Assembly (NCBI RefSeq): GCF_009696275.1
Contig: NZ_VUMI01000049.1
Span: 1-41,598, forward strand
Direction of reading: 5' to 3'
From: Eisenbergiella porci
GTDB taxonomy: Bacteria > Bacillota > Clostridia > Lachnospirales > Lachnospiraceae
Length of the DNA stretch: 41,598 nucleotides
Position 1 is the stretch's first letter. Each line of letters begins with the position of its first letter. The position numbers and the translations under genes are program-made. Under the pieces are notes generated by a model. It saw nothing but the letters and a program-made list of their open reading frames with translations. It searched no databases and was not told the DNA's origin. This document shows positions 10,160-17,185 of this stretch, piece by piece.

Positions 10160-10464
10160 TATGGTTCACCTCCTTTGGCTTCCCGGATCCGGGCGTTATG
10201 TTCCGCCGCCGCTGCCCTTAAGCGGGCATTCCGTTCCTCAAGCTGCTTCTGATATTTCTTCTTTTCAGATTCTTCATTTTTAGGGAATAAGGAAGGATAA
10301 TAAACCTCAACCGTTCTAAGCGGATGCGCTTCATCGATACCGCCAAATGCCTGCCCTATCTGTAGCGCCTGAATCTGCAGAGCAACCGCCAGGTTCTTAA
10401 ACTCTTCCAGTTTTTCCTTCTGCCGGCGTTCTTCCCGCTTCCGATGGGCAGTCATTACATCCAT
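10159..10464 (-). CDS. tail assembly chaperone, downstream (T-type) frame
   Basis: The frame from ATG at 10464 gives 101 residues, but that ATG has no ribosome binding site. The same frame is open upstream to beyond 10593 and encodes a typical chaperone segment there (EGLYPGFLELGYSPEAFWGY, then SIAEIMDVM). This is what the second half of a G/GT tail chaperone pair looks like: it is normally made as a -1 frameshift extension of the upstream gene (10569-11024), and free initiation at 10464 is doubtful. The C-terminal part is very basic and coiled-coil-like. It precedes the tape measure gene, whose product such chaperones bind before tail assembly. Confidence 0.75.
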   Translation of the reverse strand: MDVMTAHRKREERRQKEKLEEFKNLAVALQIQALQIGQAFGGIDEAHPLRTVEVYYPSLFPKNEESEKKKYQKQLEERNARLRAAAAEHNARIREAKGGEP

Positions 10465-10568
10465 AATCTCAGCAATGCTGTAACCCCAGAAAGCTTCAGG
10501 GCTATATCCCAGCTCAAGAAATCCAGGATACAGCCCCTCTATGACGTCCGTAACTCTATCATCAGGTG

Positions 10569-11024
10569 TTACATCTCTTCCCTGGCCTTCCCCATCGTTT
10601 CCGACAGGTCCTCCGCCAGACTCTTGGAGAAAAAACCGCTTACCATAAAGATTTCCATATACACGCCAGCATAGAACTCCAACTGGGATCCACCGTTCTC
10701 CATGTAACGGTCAAATAATGCTTCCACATCTTTCATCTTGACACTGTGGTGCCAGGGCTTCATGGCAACGTGTGCGACATCCAACATTACGGTCAACGGC
10801 GGCATTGATTCACCGTCATGCGGCTGCATCAGGTTGATAACATTGGTCTTGTACCGGCTTTCCAGCTCTTTGATACCCGCAGTACTGAGTTTCAGCTGGT
10901 ATCCGGTGTCTCCTACATTCCATACAGCAAAACCTATACTTTTTTTCTTCTCAGCAGCTGCTTCCTCTTTTTTCTCTGCAGCTTCCTCGATTGATACCAC
11001 TTTTTCTTCCGGGAAATAATTCAT
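10569..11024 (-). CDS. tail assembly chaperone, upstream (G-type) frame
   Basis: 151 residues, starting MNYFPEEKVVSIEEAAEKK after a GGAGGT site. An acidic/basic helical N-terminus is followed by a globular part (GFAVWNVGDTGYQLKLSTAG, NLMQPHDGES) as in Firmicutes siphovirus tail chaperones. It lies between the tail tube gene and the tape measure gene, the canonical place. The frame ends with TAA at 10569-10571 while the -1 frame stays open through it, giving a longer fusion of about 288 residues if ribosomes slip near GGGGAAG at 10587-10593. Confidence 0.8.
   Translation of the reverse strand: MNYFPEEKVVSIEEAAEKKEEAAAEKKKSIGFAVWNVGDTGYQLKLSTAGIKELESRYKTNVINLMQPHDGESMPPLTVMLDVAHVAMKPWHHSVKMKDVEALFDRYMENGGSQLEFYAGVYMEIFMVSGFFSKSLAEDLSETMGKAREEM
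10587..10593 (-). other. candidate -1 ribosomal frameshift site
   Basis: The minus strand reads GGGGAAG, with zero-frame codons GGG AAG. Slipping back one base keeps GGG in the P site and gives GAA in the A site; this resembles, but is not identical to, the GGGAAAG site of lambda G-T. It lies seven codons before the zero-frame stop at 10569-10571, and the -1 frame is open across it into the 10159-10464 gene. Confidence 0.5.
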
Positions 11025-11041
11025 CTTTCATAACCTCCATC

Positions 11042-11452
11042 TTAAGCCGGGTCCACAATGGTAATCTCACTCTGCAAAGCCATCGTCACATCAAACTGGA
11101 TTACACCATTGACACCGCCACCGGTACGCTTCACGGATACTTTTGCGTCAAACTGTATTTTCGTACCGTCAGCGTCCGTTTCGCAAAAGGATCCGACTTT
11201 GCCGGCGGCTTCCATTGCACGCAGTGTACGGTAAGGACAATCTGCCTTTGAGTTATCATACAGGAACTTGTATACCAGTTCCCCGGCATCCCCAATTCCT
11301 ACATCGTACTTTTTCACCTTATCCTTCAGTACGGTGATAGCCACCTTCTCCGGGGTATTGCCCACCTCCGGGATTTCCTGCAGCCCAGGCAGATCCGTAT
11401 ATTCCGCAGATTCACCTTTTTTCACACCAAGTTCTGCTCCATTCGCTAACAT
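11042..11452 (-). CDS. major tail tube protein
   Basis: 136 residues, starting MLANGAELGVKKGESAEYTD. The sequence is beta-rich with the layout of TP901/SPP1-type tail tube proteins: an N-terminal arm, a central PEKVAITVLKDKVKKYDVG strand-turn region and a C-terminal VNGVIQFDVTMALQSEITIV. It follows the tail-completion gene and precedes the chaperones, as in most siphoviruses. The product is expected to polymerise into the tail tube. Confidence 0.8.
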   Translation of the reverse strand: MLANGAELGVKKGESAEYTDLPGLQEIPEVGNTPEKVAITVLKDKVKKYDVGIGDAGELVYKFLYDNSKADCPYRTLRAMEAAGKVGSFCETDADGTKIQFDAKVSVKRTGGGVNGVIQFDVTMALQSEITIVDPA

Positions 11453-11473
11453 GCTTTATTCCTCACTTTCTTC

Positions 11474-11833
11474 TTAATTGTTCCAATATACAAGCTCTGA
11501 GTTCATATCAATAATGCCCTCGTACCTCATCTTTTTATGTCGTAGCCCGGAAGGATCCGGAACATCCTGGCAGCCTGTCCTGACAAGCCCCAGCGCGGCC
11601 ACAGCCTCATCCACCTTCAGGGCAGCTTCCGAAGTACTCCCGCCGTTCCAGATATCAATGCGGTATCTGACACGGGATTTCTGCTCTCCCTGCTTCGTCC
11701 GTTCGTATACGCTGTTATCCTCCTCCGCATACTGGATTGTGGGCAGGTGTGCCCAGTCGCTGGGATAGATGTCCGATACATTCTCAAGCACCGTTTTCAG
11801 GGCTTCGTACACCTGGTCTTTTACATTTTTCAT
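11474..11833 (-). CDS. tail completion / minor capsid protein
   Basis: 119 residues. The sequence starts with an amphipathic helix (KDQVYEALKTVLENVSDIYPS), then short strands (RVRYRIDIWNG) and a repeat of helix and strand ending ELVYWNN. This fits the tail-terminator/tail-completion group (gp17 of SPP1, DUF3168-like), which caps the tail for joining to the head. It overlaps the upstream gp10-like gene by four bases (ATGA type), and the tail tube gene follows within 25 bases. The exact family is inferred from length and position. Confidence 0.6.
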   Translation of the reverse strand: MKNVKDQVYEALKTVLENVSDIYPSDWAHLPTIQYAEEDNSVYERTKQGEQKSRVRYRIDIWNGGSTSEAALKVDEAVAALGLVRTGCQDVPDPSGLRHKKMRYEGIIDMNSELVYWNN

Positions 11834-12366
11834 ATCTTCTTAAACTCCTTCTGTAGGTCGGCTGACAGATTCTTTATGATTTTATCCTCATTATTTTTCA
11901 AAGCCGGGTACATGAACGGGTGTGCTGGTTGCCCATTAGTATAGTAGTACAAGTATTTGAAACCATTACTGTCCTCATATACCCCTTCCTTAAAATGATA
12001 CTTTTCAACTGCATCATTGCGGTCAATAGCATATGCCGGTATTCCCCACCCATGCTGAACATAAGAAGGTTTTATTGCCGGAGATATCCCTTGATGATTT
12101 GCGTCCCCCACTGGCCCCGTTCCAAATTCCACATATGGAGCATAGTTCTTCGCGGTATAACAGATACCCCTTACACCGCCTTCTATGACTTCTGAATAGG
12201 AATGTATACTTTGTCGTAATTCTCCGCTATTTTCTTGGCATAGAATTTTCGCTTCGTCTGAAACCATATGCGTCTGCCTTGCTACACTTACCCGCAGTGC
12301 CCCGCCAGGGATATCTTCAAGTCTGTCTATCTTTTTTATAAGGGAATCAAGTCTATTAATGGACAA
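11830..12366 (-). CDS. HK97 gp10-like head-tail joining protein
   Basis: 178 residues when read from a TTG at 12364-12366, which is preceded by GGAGGTGGAGAGGA; the longer frame upstream overlaps the previous gene too far and has no site. Residues near 40-95 show the gp10 pattern: amphipathic helix with IPGGALRVSVARQT, then SGELRQSIHS and YAPYVEFGTGP, followed by QPAHPFMYPAL near the C-terminus. VEFGTGP and HPFMYPAL are hallmarks of the HK97-gp10 family, which forms part of the head-tail interface. The 11-base overlap with the upstream adaptor gene supports coupled translation. Confidence 0.8.
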   Translation of the reverse strand: MSINRLDSLIKKIDRLEDIPGGALRVSVARQTHMVSDEAKILCQENSGELRQSIHSYSEVIEGGVRGICYTAKNYAPYVEFGTGPVGDANHQGISPAIKPSYVQHGWGIPAYAIDRNDAVEKYHFKEGVYEDSNGFKYLYYYTNGQPAHPFMYPALKNNEDKIIKNLSADLQKEFKKI

Positions 12367-12730
12367 TCCTCTCCACCTCCATATACAGCGGTTGGTATGG
12401 CTTAACCGCAATGATACGATAATCCGGCGGGCTGTCCGGGGATGCATAGAGGCATATCCCGTCCTTTTCCCGCAGGTAGAAGCCCTCAAACTGGTACACC
12501 AGTCCGTCTTTGTCCACCACAGGACTATATTTGCCCTCTACCCGACAGTTTAAAATATAACTAACCCGGTCCCCATACTGCTCCGTCTGCACTTTCCCGC
12601 CCGCGGGCCAGACCTGCATCATTAACGGATCGGCTTCCCCAAAGCTTTCAATTGGCACCCCTTCCCGATCCCTCTCTACTTTACGGTTCCGCAGGTGGTA
12701 CTGTTTCAGCGTGCTTTGCTTCATTCTCAT
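12356..12730 (-). CDS. phage head closure / head-tail adaptor protein
   Basis: 124 residues from ATG at 12728-12730, seven bases after GGAGGT. The sequence is beta-rich with a conserved-looking centre (GDRVSYILNCRVEG, YQFEGFYLREKDGICLYA), consistent with the small barrel-like stoppers or head-closure proteins of siphoviruses (SPP1 gp16 group). It is sandwiched between the connector gene (overlap of 50 bases) and the gp10-like gene. Identification rests mainly on gene order. Confidence 0.6.
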   Translation of the reverse strand: MRMKQSTLKQYHLRNRKVERDREGVPIESFGEADPLMMQVWPAGGKVQTEQYGDRVSYILNCRVEGKYSPVVDKDGLVYQFEGFYLREKDGICLYASPDSPPDYRIIAVKPYQPLYMEVERIVH

Positions 12731-13028
12731 AGGTTCTACCTCCAACCCGTACCAGCCGGAACCGGTTCAGCACATCATATATTTGTTTAGGGGCAGACTC
12801 AAAGCTGTAGCTGCCGCCGCCCTCATTCCGACCAGTCTCTCCTTCGGTTCCCCTACGGTTATAGGCAATCAGAGCCAGGTCCCGGACAGGCTTTTCCAGT
12901 TGCGGAATGATATGAGTCCGGTTTGTATAAGCCAGTACATGTTCTTCGGCATCTGACAGCAAAAGGGAGAGCAATGCATCATCATTCTCCCCGGTCAGTA
13001 TCTTTAATTTTCCCAGATTGTCAGCCAT
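12681..13028 (-). CDS. phage head-tail connector (gp6/gp15-like)
   Basis: 115 residues, helical: DNLGKLKILTGENDDALLSLL, AEEHVLAYTNRT, KPVRDLALIAYNRRG, then SGSYSFESAP-like turn and a final helix. The TGENDDALLSLLLSDAE start and the RDLALIAYNRRG helix are typical for adaptor proteins that ring the portal (HK97 gp6, SPP1 gp15). Its ATG overlaps the stop of the upstream gene by one base. The first gene of the head-tail joining set. Confidence 0.75.
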   Translation of the reverse strand: MADNLGKLKILTGENDDALLSLLLSDAEEHVLAYTNRTHIIPQLEKPVRDLALIAYNRRGTEGETGRNEGGGSYSFESAPKQIYDVLNRFRLVRVGGRTYENEAKHAETVPPAEP

Positions 13029-13285
13029 CAGACCACATCCTTTAAGACAGCCAGCAGATCCTCTTTATTCAAGGCGGATACCCCTTCCAATCCCTTCTCT
13101 TTTGCCAGGGCCTTTAATTCTGCGACAGTCATACCTTCCAGGGGTTTATCCGCTTTATCAGGATTCTCCTTGTTATCCTTATTAAATGCATCCTCCCCAA
13201 TCGGTTCAAATCCCTGCCTCATGAGTTTCCGGATGGCAGTTTCTGTTTCTGCTATCCGTTCTACATTATCCTTTTTCAGTATCAT
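13028..13285 (-). CDS. small phage protein with HeH/LEM-like helix-extended-helix domain
   Basis: 85 residues. The C-terminal third (GMTVAELKALAKEKGLEGV, then NKEDLLAVLKDV) is a recognisable HeH/LEM or Rho-N type helix-extended-loop-helix. The N-terminal half is a charged helix (KKDNVERIAETETAIRKLM). Proteins of this build are often encoded right after the major capsid gene in Firmicutes phages, but their function is not settled; DNA or nucleic-acid contact is a guess from the fold. A 12-base gap separates it from the capsid gene. Confidence 0.7.
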   Translation of the reverse strand: MILKKDNVERIAETETAIRKLMRQGFEPIGEDAFNKDNKENPDKADKPLEGMTVAELKALAKEKGLEGVSALNKEDLLAVLKDVV

Positions 13286-13297
13286 AATCTACCTCCA

Positions 13298-14242
13298 TCA
13301 GCCCGCAGAAGGATCCGCATCTTTGATATTCAGATATATGCCATCCACTTTATTGTCCAGTACCCAGATATCGTGGAAGCGCCGGTAATCCATCTGCCAT
13401 GCGTTCAATTTCTGGTTGATACTCGGATCGAAAATACGCATAATATCCTGTTTGGTAATGGAGATAGGAGTCGTCCTGGGAGTAATCAGGAAGTTAATGT
13501 TGAGTGCAGAAGTACCCTTCACATAGCCGCCCTTCTCCTGCCCTTCTGTTTTTCCGTCATAGATAGTAATCGCTGTATACATGCGGTTTGCGGGTGTAGA
13601 TACAACAGGGACACCGTCAATGGCAGGAACTTGCGTGTCAATGCCTCCCTTAGAAAAGGTCACAGCGGAAATTTTTCCAGCCAGCTCTAACTCCAATTCC
13701 ATGATAAAATCCGGAGTTGCATGTATAACAAGGGAACCATTGTATCCGGATTCTCTTACCGCCTTAATCCCCTCTTTTACTTTACGTAAGGCGGATGTTC
13801 CTGTTGCTCCAGGAGTGTATCCATAAGATACCATTCCTGCCTTCTTGGCAGCGATTACCTCCGTAGCAATCTTGGAAATACGGTATGCGTCAATTTCCGG
13901 TATCACATACATGCGCTGGAACTCTCCCATTACAGCTGCTGCCGTAGTTACAAAGTTGTTTTCATTGATATCCATAGGATCCAGCTGGAATTTACGCCCT
14001 CTGTCCTGTGTCATTTTGCGGGTCTCATACTCCAGGGTTACGCCGCCCTGCTGGTATCCGTTATCACGGTCATAGTCTCCCAGACCCTGGACGGATAGCT
14101 TCGGTATTTTTACCTCTGCCCCGCCGTTATAAATTACCCGTCCGGCGTTTGCGTCCATCCATCCGGTTACGGCATCCTGCATAGCCACCTTATCAAGGGT
14201 ATCCCTGAAAAGTGTTGCTGTTGCTAAAGTATTAATAGGCAT
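13298..14242 (-). CDS. major capsid protein
   Basis: 314 residues, no Met ambiguity, preceded by GGAAGG. The N-terminus (MPINTLATATLFRDTLDKVAM) and the motif GRKFQLDPMDINENNF fit capsid proteins found in siphoviruses with SPP1-like portals and a separate scaffold, presumed HK97 fold. It lies directly after the scaffold gene. There is no long cleavable N-terminal delta region and no protease gene nearby, so assembly probably uses the separate scaffold without prohead proteolysis. Strong assignment from position and pattern. Confidence 0.9.
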   Translation of the reverse strand: MPINTLATATLFRDTLDKVAMQDAVTGWMDANAGRVIYNGGAEVKIPKLSVQGLGDYDRDNGYQQGGVTLEYETRKMTQDRGRKFQLDPMDINENNFVTTAAAVMGEFQRMYVIPEIDAYRISKIATEVIAAKKAGMVSYGYTPGATGTSALRKVKEGIKAVRESGYNGSLVIHATPDFIMELELELAGKISAVTFSKGGIDTQVPAIDGVPVVSTPANRMYTAITIYDGKTEGQEKGGYVKGTSALNINFLITPRTTPISITKQDIMRIFDPSINQKLNAWQMDYRRFHDIWVLDNKVDGIYLNIKDADPSAG

Positions 14243-14265
14243 TTATATACCTTCCTTTCCGGGGA

Positions 14266-14910
14266 TTATACTTCCCCTCTCATTAATTTTTCCACCTGCT
14301 TTGCCAGGTCTGTTTCATTGCTACCAGGCGCAGCCTTCGGAGGTTTTCCACCTTTTAGTTTCTCTTCCACGGCTGCCTGTACTGCCTCCTGAAAGGCTTT
14401 TTCCACAGCCGTAATGGATTTATTACAGGAATCTGCATCAGTGTAATTAAGCACTTCTGCAAGCCCTACAGGCAGCTTTTTTTCCGCCAGTGTATTTTTG
14501 GCTTCTGCCATCAGCTCACGGCGGGTAATGCCTGCTTCCCGTTCAGCCAGCTCCTTTTCATGCTTCTGGGCAAGGTACTGGGCTTTCTCTTCCTTTGTCA
14601 TCATAGCCAGTTTTTCAGCCTCTGTGGTTTTCTCACTGTAGAGTACTTCCAGTTTGTCTTTCTGCGTGTTGAGAGCCTTCTGTGTACGCCGGTCAAACTC
14701 CGCCTGATACTCTTTATTCGCTGCCAGCCAATCGTCAAATGATTTTGGCTGGTTACCTCCATTTCCTTCCCCTGTATTTCCGTCTCCGGTTCCGCCACCA
14801 TTGCTGCTTTCTCCTCCGGCCCCGGCACCGTCTCCGTCTCCTTCTGCAAAAAACTGAATGTTCATCGGGACTCTGCATCTTCCCAAATACCTTATTGTCT
14901 TATATTTCAT
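14266..14910 (-). CDS. capsid scaffolding protein (DUF4355-like)
   Basis: 214 residues from ATG at 14908-14910 (site GGAAAGGAAG); a shorter start at the MNIQFFAEG position is also possible and is where many homologues begin. After a Gly/Asn/Asp-rich linker, about residues 90-165 form a long charged coiled coil (EAEKLAMMTKEEKAQYLAQK, KELAEREAGITRREL), and the C-terminus ends KLMRGEV. This is the usual build of scaffolds that guide capsid assembly and then leave the prohead. It is directly upstream of the major capsid gene. Confidence 0.85.
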   Translation of the reverse strand: MKYKTIRYLGRCRVPMNIQFFAEGDGDGAGAGGESSNGGGTGDGNTGEGNGGNQPKSFDDWLAANKEYQAEFDRRTQKALNTQKDKLEVLYSEKTTEAEKLAMMTKEEKAQYLAQKHEKELAEREAGITRRELMAEAKNTLAEKKLPVGLAEVLNYTDADSCNKSITAVEKAFQEAVQAAVEEKLKGGKPPKAAPGSNETDLAKQVEKLMRGEV

Positions 14911-14963
14911 GATTCTTCCTTTCCGCCCCAGCCCGTTCAGCGCCCGGGCCATTGCCTTGTATG

Positions 14964-15128
14964 TTAATCATCCCAGGAAATTGCCTTTCCACAATACGGA
15001 CAATATAACCATAGTTTTTCAAGTTTCCTGCCACACTGACAGCTATACTCAGGTCTGTAATGTTTCCGGAAATATGGCTGGCAGGTGTTCTTAATAGGCC
15101 TGACAGTTTCGCTTTCAAATTCTTTCAC
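14964..15128 (-). CDS. small zinc-ribbon protein
   Basis: 54 residues when read from GTG at 15126-15128, which has GGAGGTGA at good spacing; the frame continues upstream without a better start. The C-terminus carries two Cys pairs, CQC near residue 30 and CPYCGKAISW, giving a four-Cys-like zinc ribbon. It is similar in layout to the protein at 22786-22974 (CKC ... CPFCGAQLNW), so the prophage carries two such mini-ribbons. Position between head genes does not explain the role; a small DNA- or protein-binding adaptor is possible. Confidence 0.55.
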   Translation of the reverse strand: MKEFESETVRPIKNTCQPYFRKHYRPEYSCQCGRKLEKLWLYCPYCGKAISWDD

Positions 15129-15222
15129 TTCGTCACCTCCAGGCACAAAAATAACGCCCGGTTTCTCGCGCGCCTGTCGCACTGTTTAACGGACAGCTCC
15201 GAGATATTGGATCACCGCCTTC

Positions 15223-15384
15223 CTACTTTGCCGGTTCCTTTGTCTGTTTTTCTTTTATGACGACAGCAACACCTTCGTTCACCAGATGCTGTGCCTTCTG
15301 TTCCGATACCTCAAGGATATCTCCTGCCTCTTTGATAACACCAAGCATCACATCACTATATCGTTTGATTACTTTTACCCGCAT
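15223..15384 (-). CDS. small head-cluster protein (53 aa), DUF7302-like
   Basis: ATG at 15382-15384 is preceded by a near-perfect GAAGGAGGTGA site, so the gene is real although short. The pattern RVKVIKRYSDVMLG, GDILEVSEQKAQHLV and NEGVAVVI is typical of small phage proteins in head gene clusters, where a strand-turn-helix fold is expected. It stands just after the terminator that ends the portal/MuF transcript, so it may begin a new transcription unit, though no clear promoter is visible between. Confidence 0.6.
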   Translation of the reverse strand: MRVKVIKRYSDVMLGVIKEAGDILEVSEQKAQHLVNEGVAVVIKEKQTKEPAK

Positions 15385-15407
15385 GTAACTCACCTCCTTC
15401 AGAGCAT

Positions 15408-15435
15408 AAGAAAACCACCGGTATTATCCGGTGGC
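15408..15435 (-). terminator. rho-independent terminator after the 57-aa gene
   Basis: On the minus strand CCACCGG pairs with CCGGTGG around a six-base loop (15415-15434), followed by TTTTCTTA. It lies immediately after the stop of the small gene at 15436. It may reduce late transcription between the morphogenesis gene and the scaffold/capsid genes. Confidence 0.75.
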
Positions 15436-15609
15436 TCATTCATCAATTATTGATTCTACATCCTCAATGGTTTTATCATACAGTGTTTCCCAGTCATCCG
15501 CTGAACTGCCTACATCAATAATAAGCGAACCGTCAGGGAACACTTCCATCACATCACCTTCTCTGCCATCTTTCAGCAGCACGCGGTCAAACTCTTTAAT
15601 CTTCCTCAT
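15436..15609 (-). CDS. 57-aa acidic protein, possible partner of the DUF6883-like domain
   Basis: ATG at 15607-15609 lies inside the end of the morphogenesis gene (14-base overlap), giving MRKIKEFDRVLLKDGREGDV and then EVFPDGSLIIDVG. The pattern FDRVLLKDGREGDVMEVF resembles small SH3-like barrels of the DUF4926 type, and the product is strongly acidic towards the C-terminus. Overlap with a gene ending in a DUF6883-like domain suggests the two products act together; in polymorphic toxin loci such small acidic neighbours are often immunity proteins. Family and role are inferred, not shown. A terminator follows directly. Confidence 0.6.
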   Translation of the reverse strand: MRKIKEFDRVLLKDGREGDVMEVFPDGSLIIDVGSSADDWETLYDKTIEDVESIIDE

Positions 15610-17185
15610 CCCACTTCACCTCTTTTATATACGCGCTTGCCATGCTTGCAGCACCCTCGTGGTTGACATTCCATCCGATAATCACATTGGCCGGCTTCCC
15701 AAGTTTGCCGTATAAAATCATCTTCTGTTCATACCGCGTGCCATACTGGTCTATCATCTTGGGAACTGCAGCATACTCTCCGGCTCTGGATTTGATTTCT
15801 GCCTGAAACTCTTTCCAATTCTCCGCATCGTATCCCAGCCTGCTTGTAATCGCTGCACCTTTTGCCAGCCCTCCCGGGTGGCTTCCACCGAACAAATAGT
15901 GCGTGAACTTTCTATCCGGTAACGCGGCCTTATCAACACCCGGCAGCTTTTTCTCCGAATGCTTAACCAGCTCATTCCGGCGCCGGTAATCCAGCTTCAT
16001 ATACTTCCACTTCTCAGCATCAGTATACTTTATCCGCTGGAAATCGTCCAGTCTTTCCTGTGCATCCTTCCCAAGTAACCGCACATAGGATTTGTGCAGA
16101 GTCCTGTCCTTGGAACGGTTCTTTGCCATCCGCTCCTGCAGTTCCGCCTCCGGGTTCCCTTCCACGTACTTCTTATGCCACTTTTCGTATGACATATCTG
16201 CCGGGACATACATCGTCTTGCCCGTCACGGGGTCCCTGGCCCATCGTTTCATCCGGGCTAAATCCTCCGCTTTGATGAAGGCTATCGTGGTGCATCTGCA
16301 CCAAGGATGCATTGGCGGGTAATTGACTGAGACTTTTCTCTCCGCAACCGGAAAGTCCTTTCCATCCAGCGGCGCACAATCTTCTTTACAGGTTCTTACA
16401 TCTAACGTTGCCACGTAAATGTAGCGTTCTATTCCGCATTCCTTGTAGCTTTCCGCCTCCATCTCATTCGCGAGGAAGGATGCTTCCGTCCTAACCAAGC
16501 GGCGGGCAATGCTTGCACCGATCGCAAACTTGTTTTGGATTATCTCAGCGGTTTCACGGTCTGTCCTTCCGGTCACCAGACTTAACAGCAGTTCTTCCTT
16601 CAACGTCTGTGCCAGGCCCGTGGTGTTCCTCCAGATGCGATCGGAATAGTTCATCCCTGACCATCTGCTGTTCAGTACCCTATCAATCTTTTCAGCAGTT
16701 ACTGTGGAGAAGGAAAAGCCATACCCTACACGCTGTTGGATATCAAACATTGACTTGTAAAAGCTTTCATTTGCCAAATCCACGTAAAAACTGGTGTTAC
16801 GCGCCTTTTCCTGCCCGTATACCTCCCGCATCACCATATCAATCTGGTTCTGCTTCTGCTGCAGGTGCTCCAAACGCGCTTGATACGCAGGAGCTTCCAG
16901 TTCTGCCAGCAATTCCGCCTTTACTGCATCGTCCTTCTCTTCGCTTAGGACACGCTTCAGTTCATCCAGAGACGCCTTGTTCTGCATCTTATTCAGCAAC
17001 CGGCGCGCTTCCGCTTCTGACAGATGGTGTTTGCGGCGAAACCTGCTGAATATCTTATCCAATTCATAGCTTAGATATCTGGATGATTTCAGATAGAGTT
17101 TTGAAATCTCATCGGCAACCTCTTCTGCCTCAGCCATGTACTCAAACATGCGCTGGGCCTGCCGGCGGGCCCAGTAATCACTCAT
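15596..17185 (-). CDS. phage head morphogenesis protein (SPP1 gp7/MuF type) with C-terminal DUF6883-like domain
   Basis: 529 residues, overlapping the portal gene by eight bases. Residues 1-200 are mostly helical. The MuF core is about 205-310, with ARRLVRTEASFLANEMEAES and the Cys/His pattern RTCKEDCAPLDGKDF and PPMHPWCRCTT. After a charged linker, about residues 410-520 form a separate domain (FTHYLFGGSHPGGLAKG, SRLGYDAENWKEF, RYEQKMILYGKLG, IIGWNVNHEG) that looks like DUF6883. The MuF part enters the head with the portal; C-terminal extras in this family are often toxin-like effectors delivered with the DNA. No catalytic residues can be assigned by eye. Confidence 0.8.
   Translation of the reverse strand: MSDYWARRQAQRMFEYMAEAEEVADEISKLYLKSSRYLSYELDKIFSRFRRKHHLSEAEARRLLNKMQNKASLDELKRVLSEEKDDAVKAELLAELEAPAYQARLEHLQQKQNQIDMVMREVYGQEKARNTSFYVDLANESFYKSMFDIQQRVGYGFSFSTVTAEKIDRVLNSRWSGMNYSDRIWRNTTGLAQTLKEELLLSLVTGRTDRETAEIIQNKFAIGASIARRLVRTEASFLANEMEAESYKECGIERYIYVATLDVRTCKEDCAPLDGKDFPVAERKVSVNYPPMHPWCRCTTIAFIKAEDLARMKRWARDPVTGKTMYVPADMSYEKWHKKYVEGNPEAELQERMAKNRSKDRTLHKSYVRLLGKDAQERLDDFQRIKYTDAEKWKYMKLDYRRRNELVKHSEKKLPGVDKAALPDRKFTHYLFGGSHPGGLAKGAAITSRLGYDAENWKEFQAEIKSRAGEYAAVPKMIDQYGTRYEQKMILYGKLGKPANVIIGWNVNHEGAASMASAYIKEVKWDEED

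Noticed and set aside
14900-15118. 72-codon minus-strand frame overlapping the mini zinc-ribbon gene
   Set aside because: Overlaps both that gene and the scaffold start in another frame; lacks a ribosome site, whereas the zinc-ribbon frame has GGAGGTGA before its GTG.
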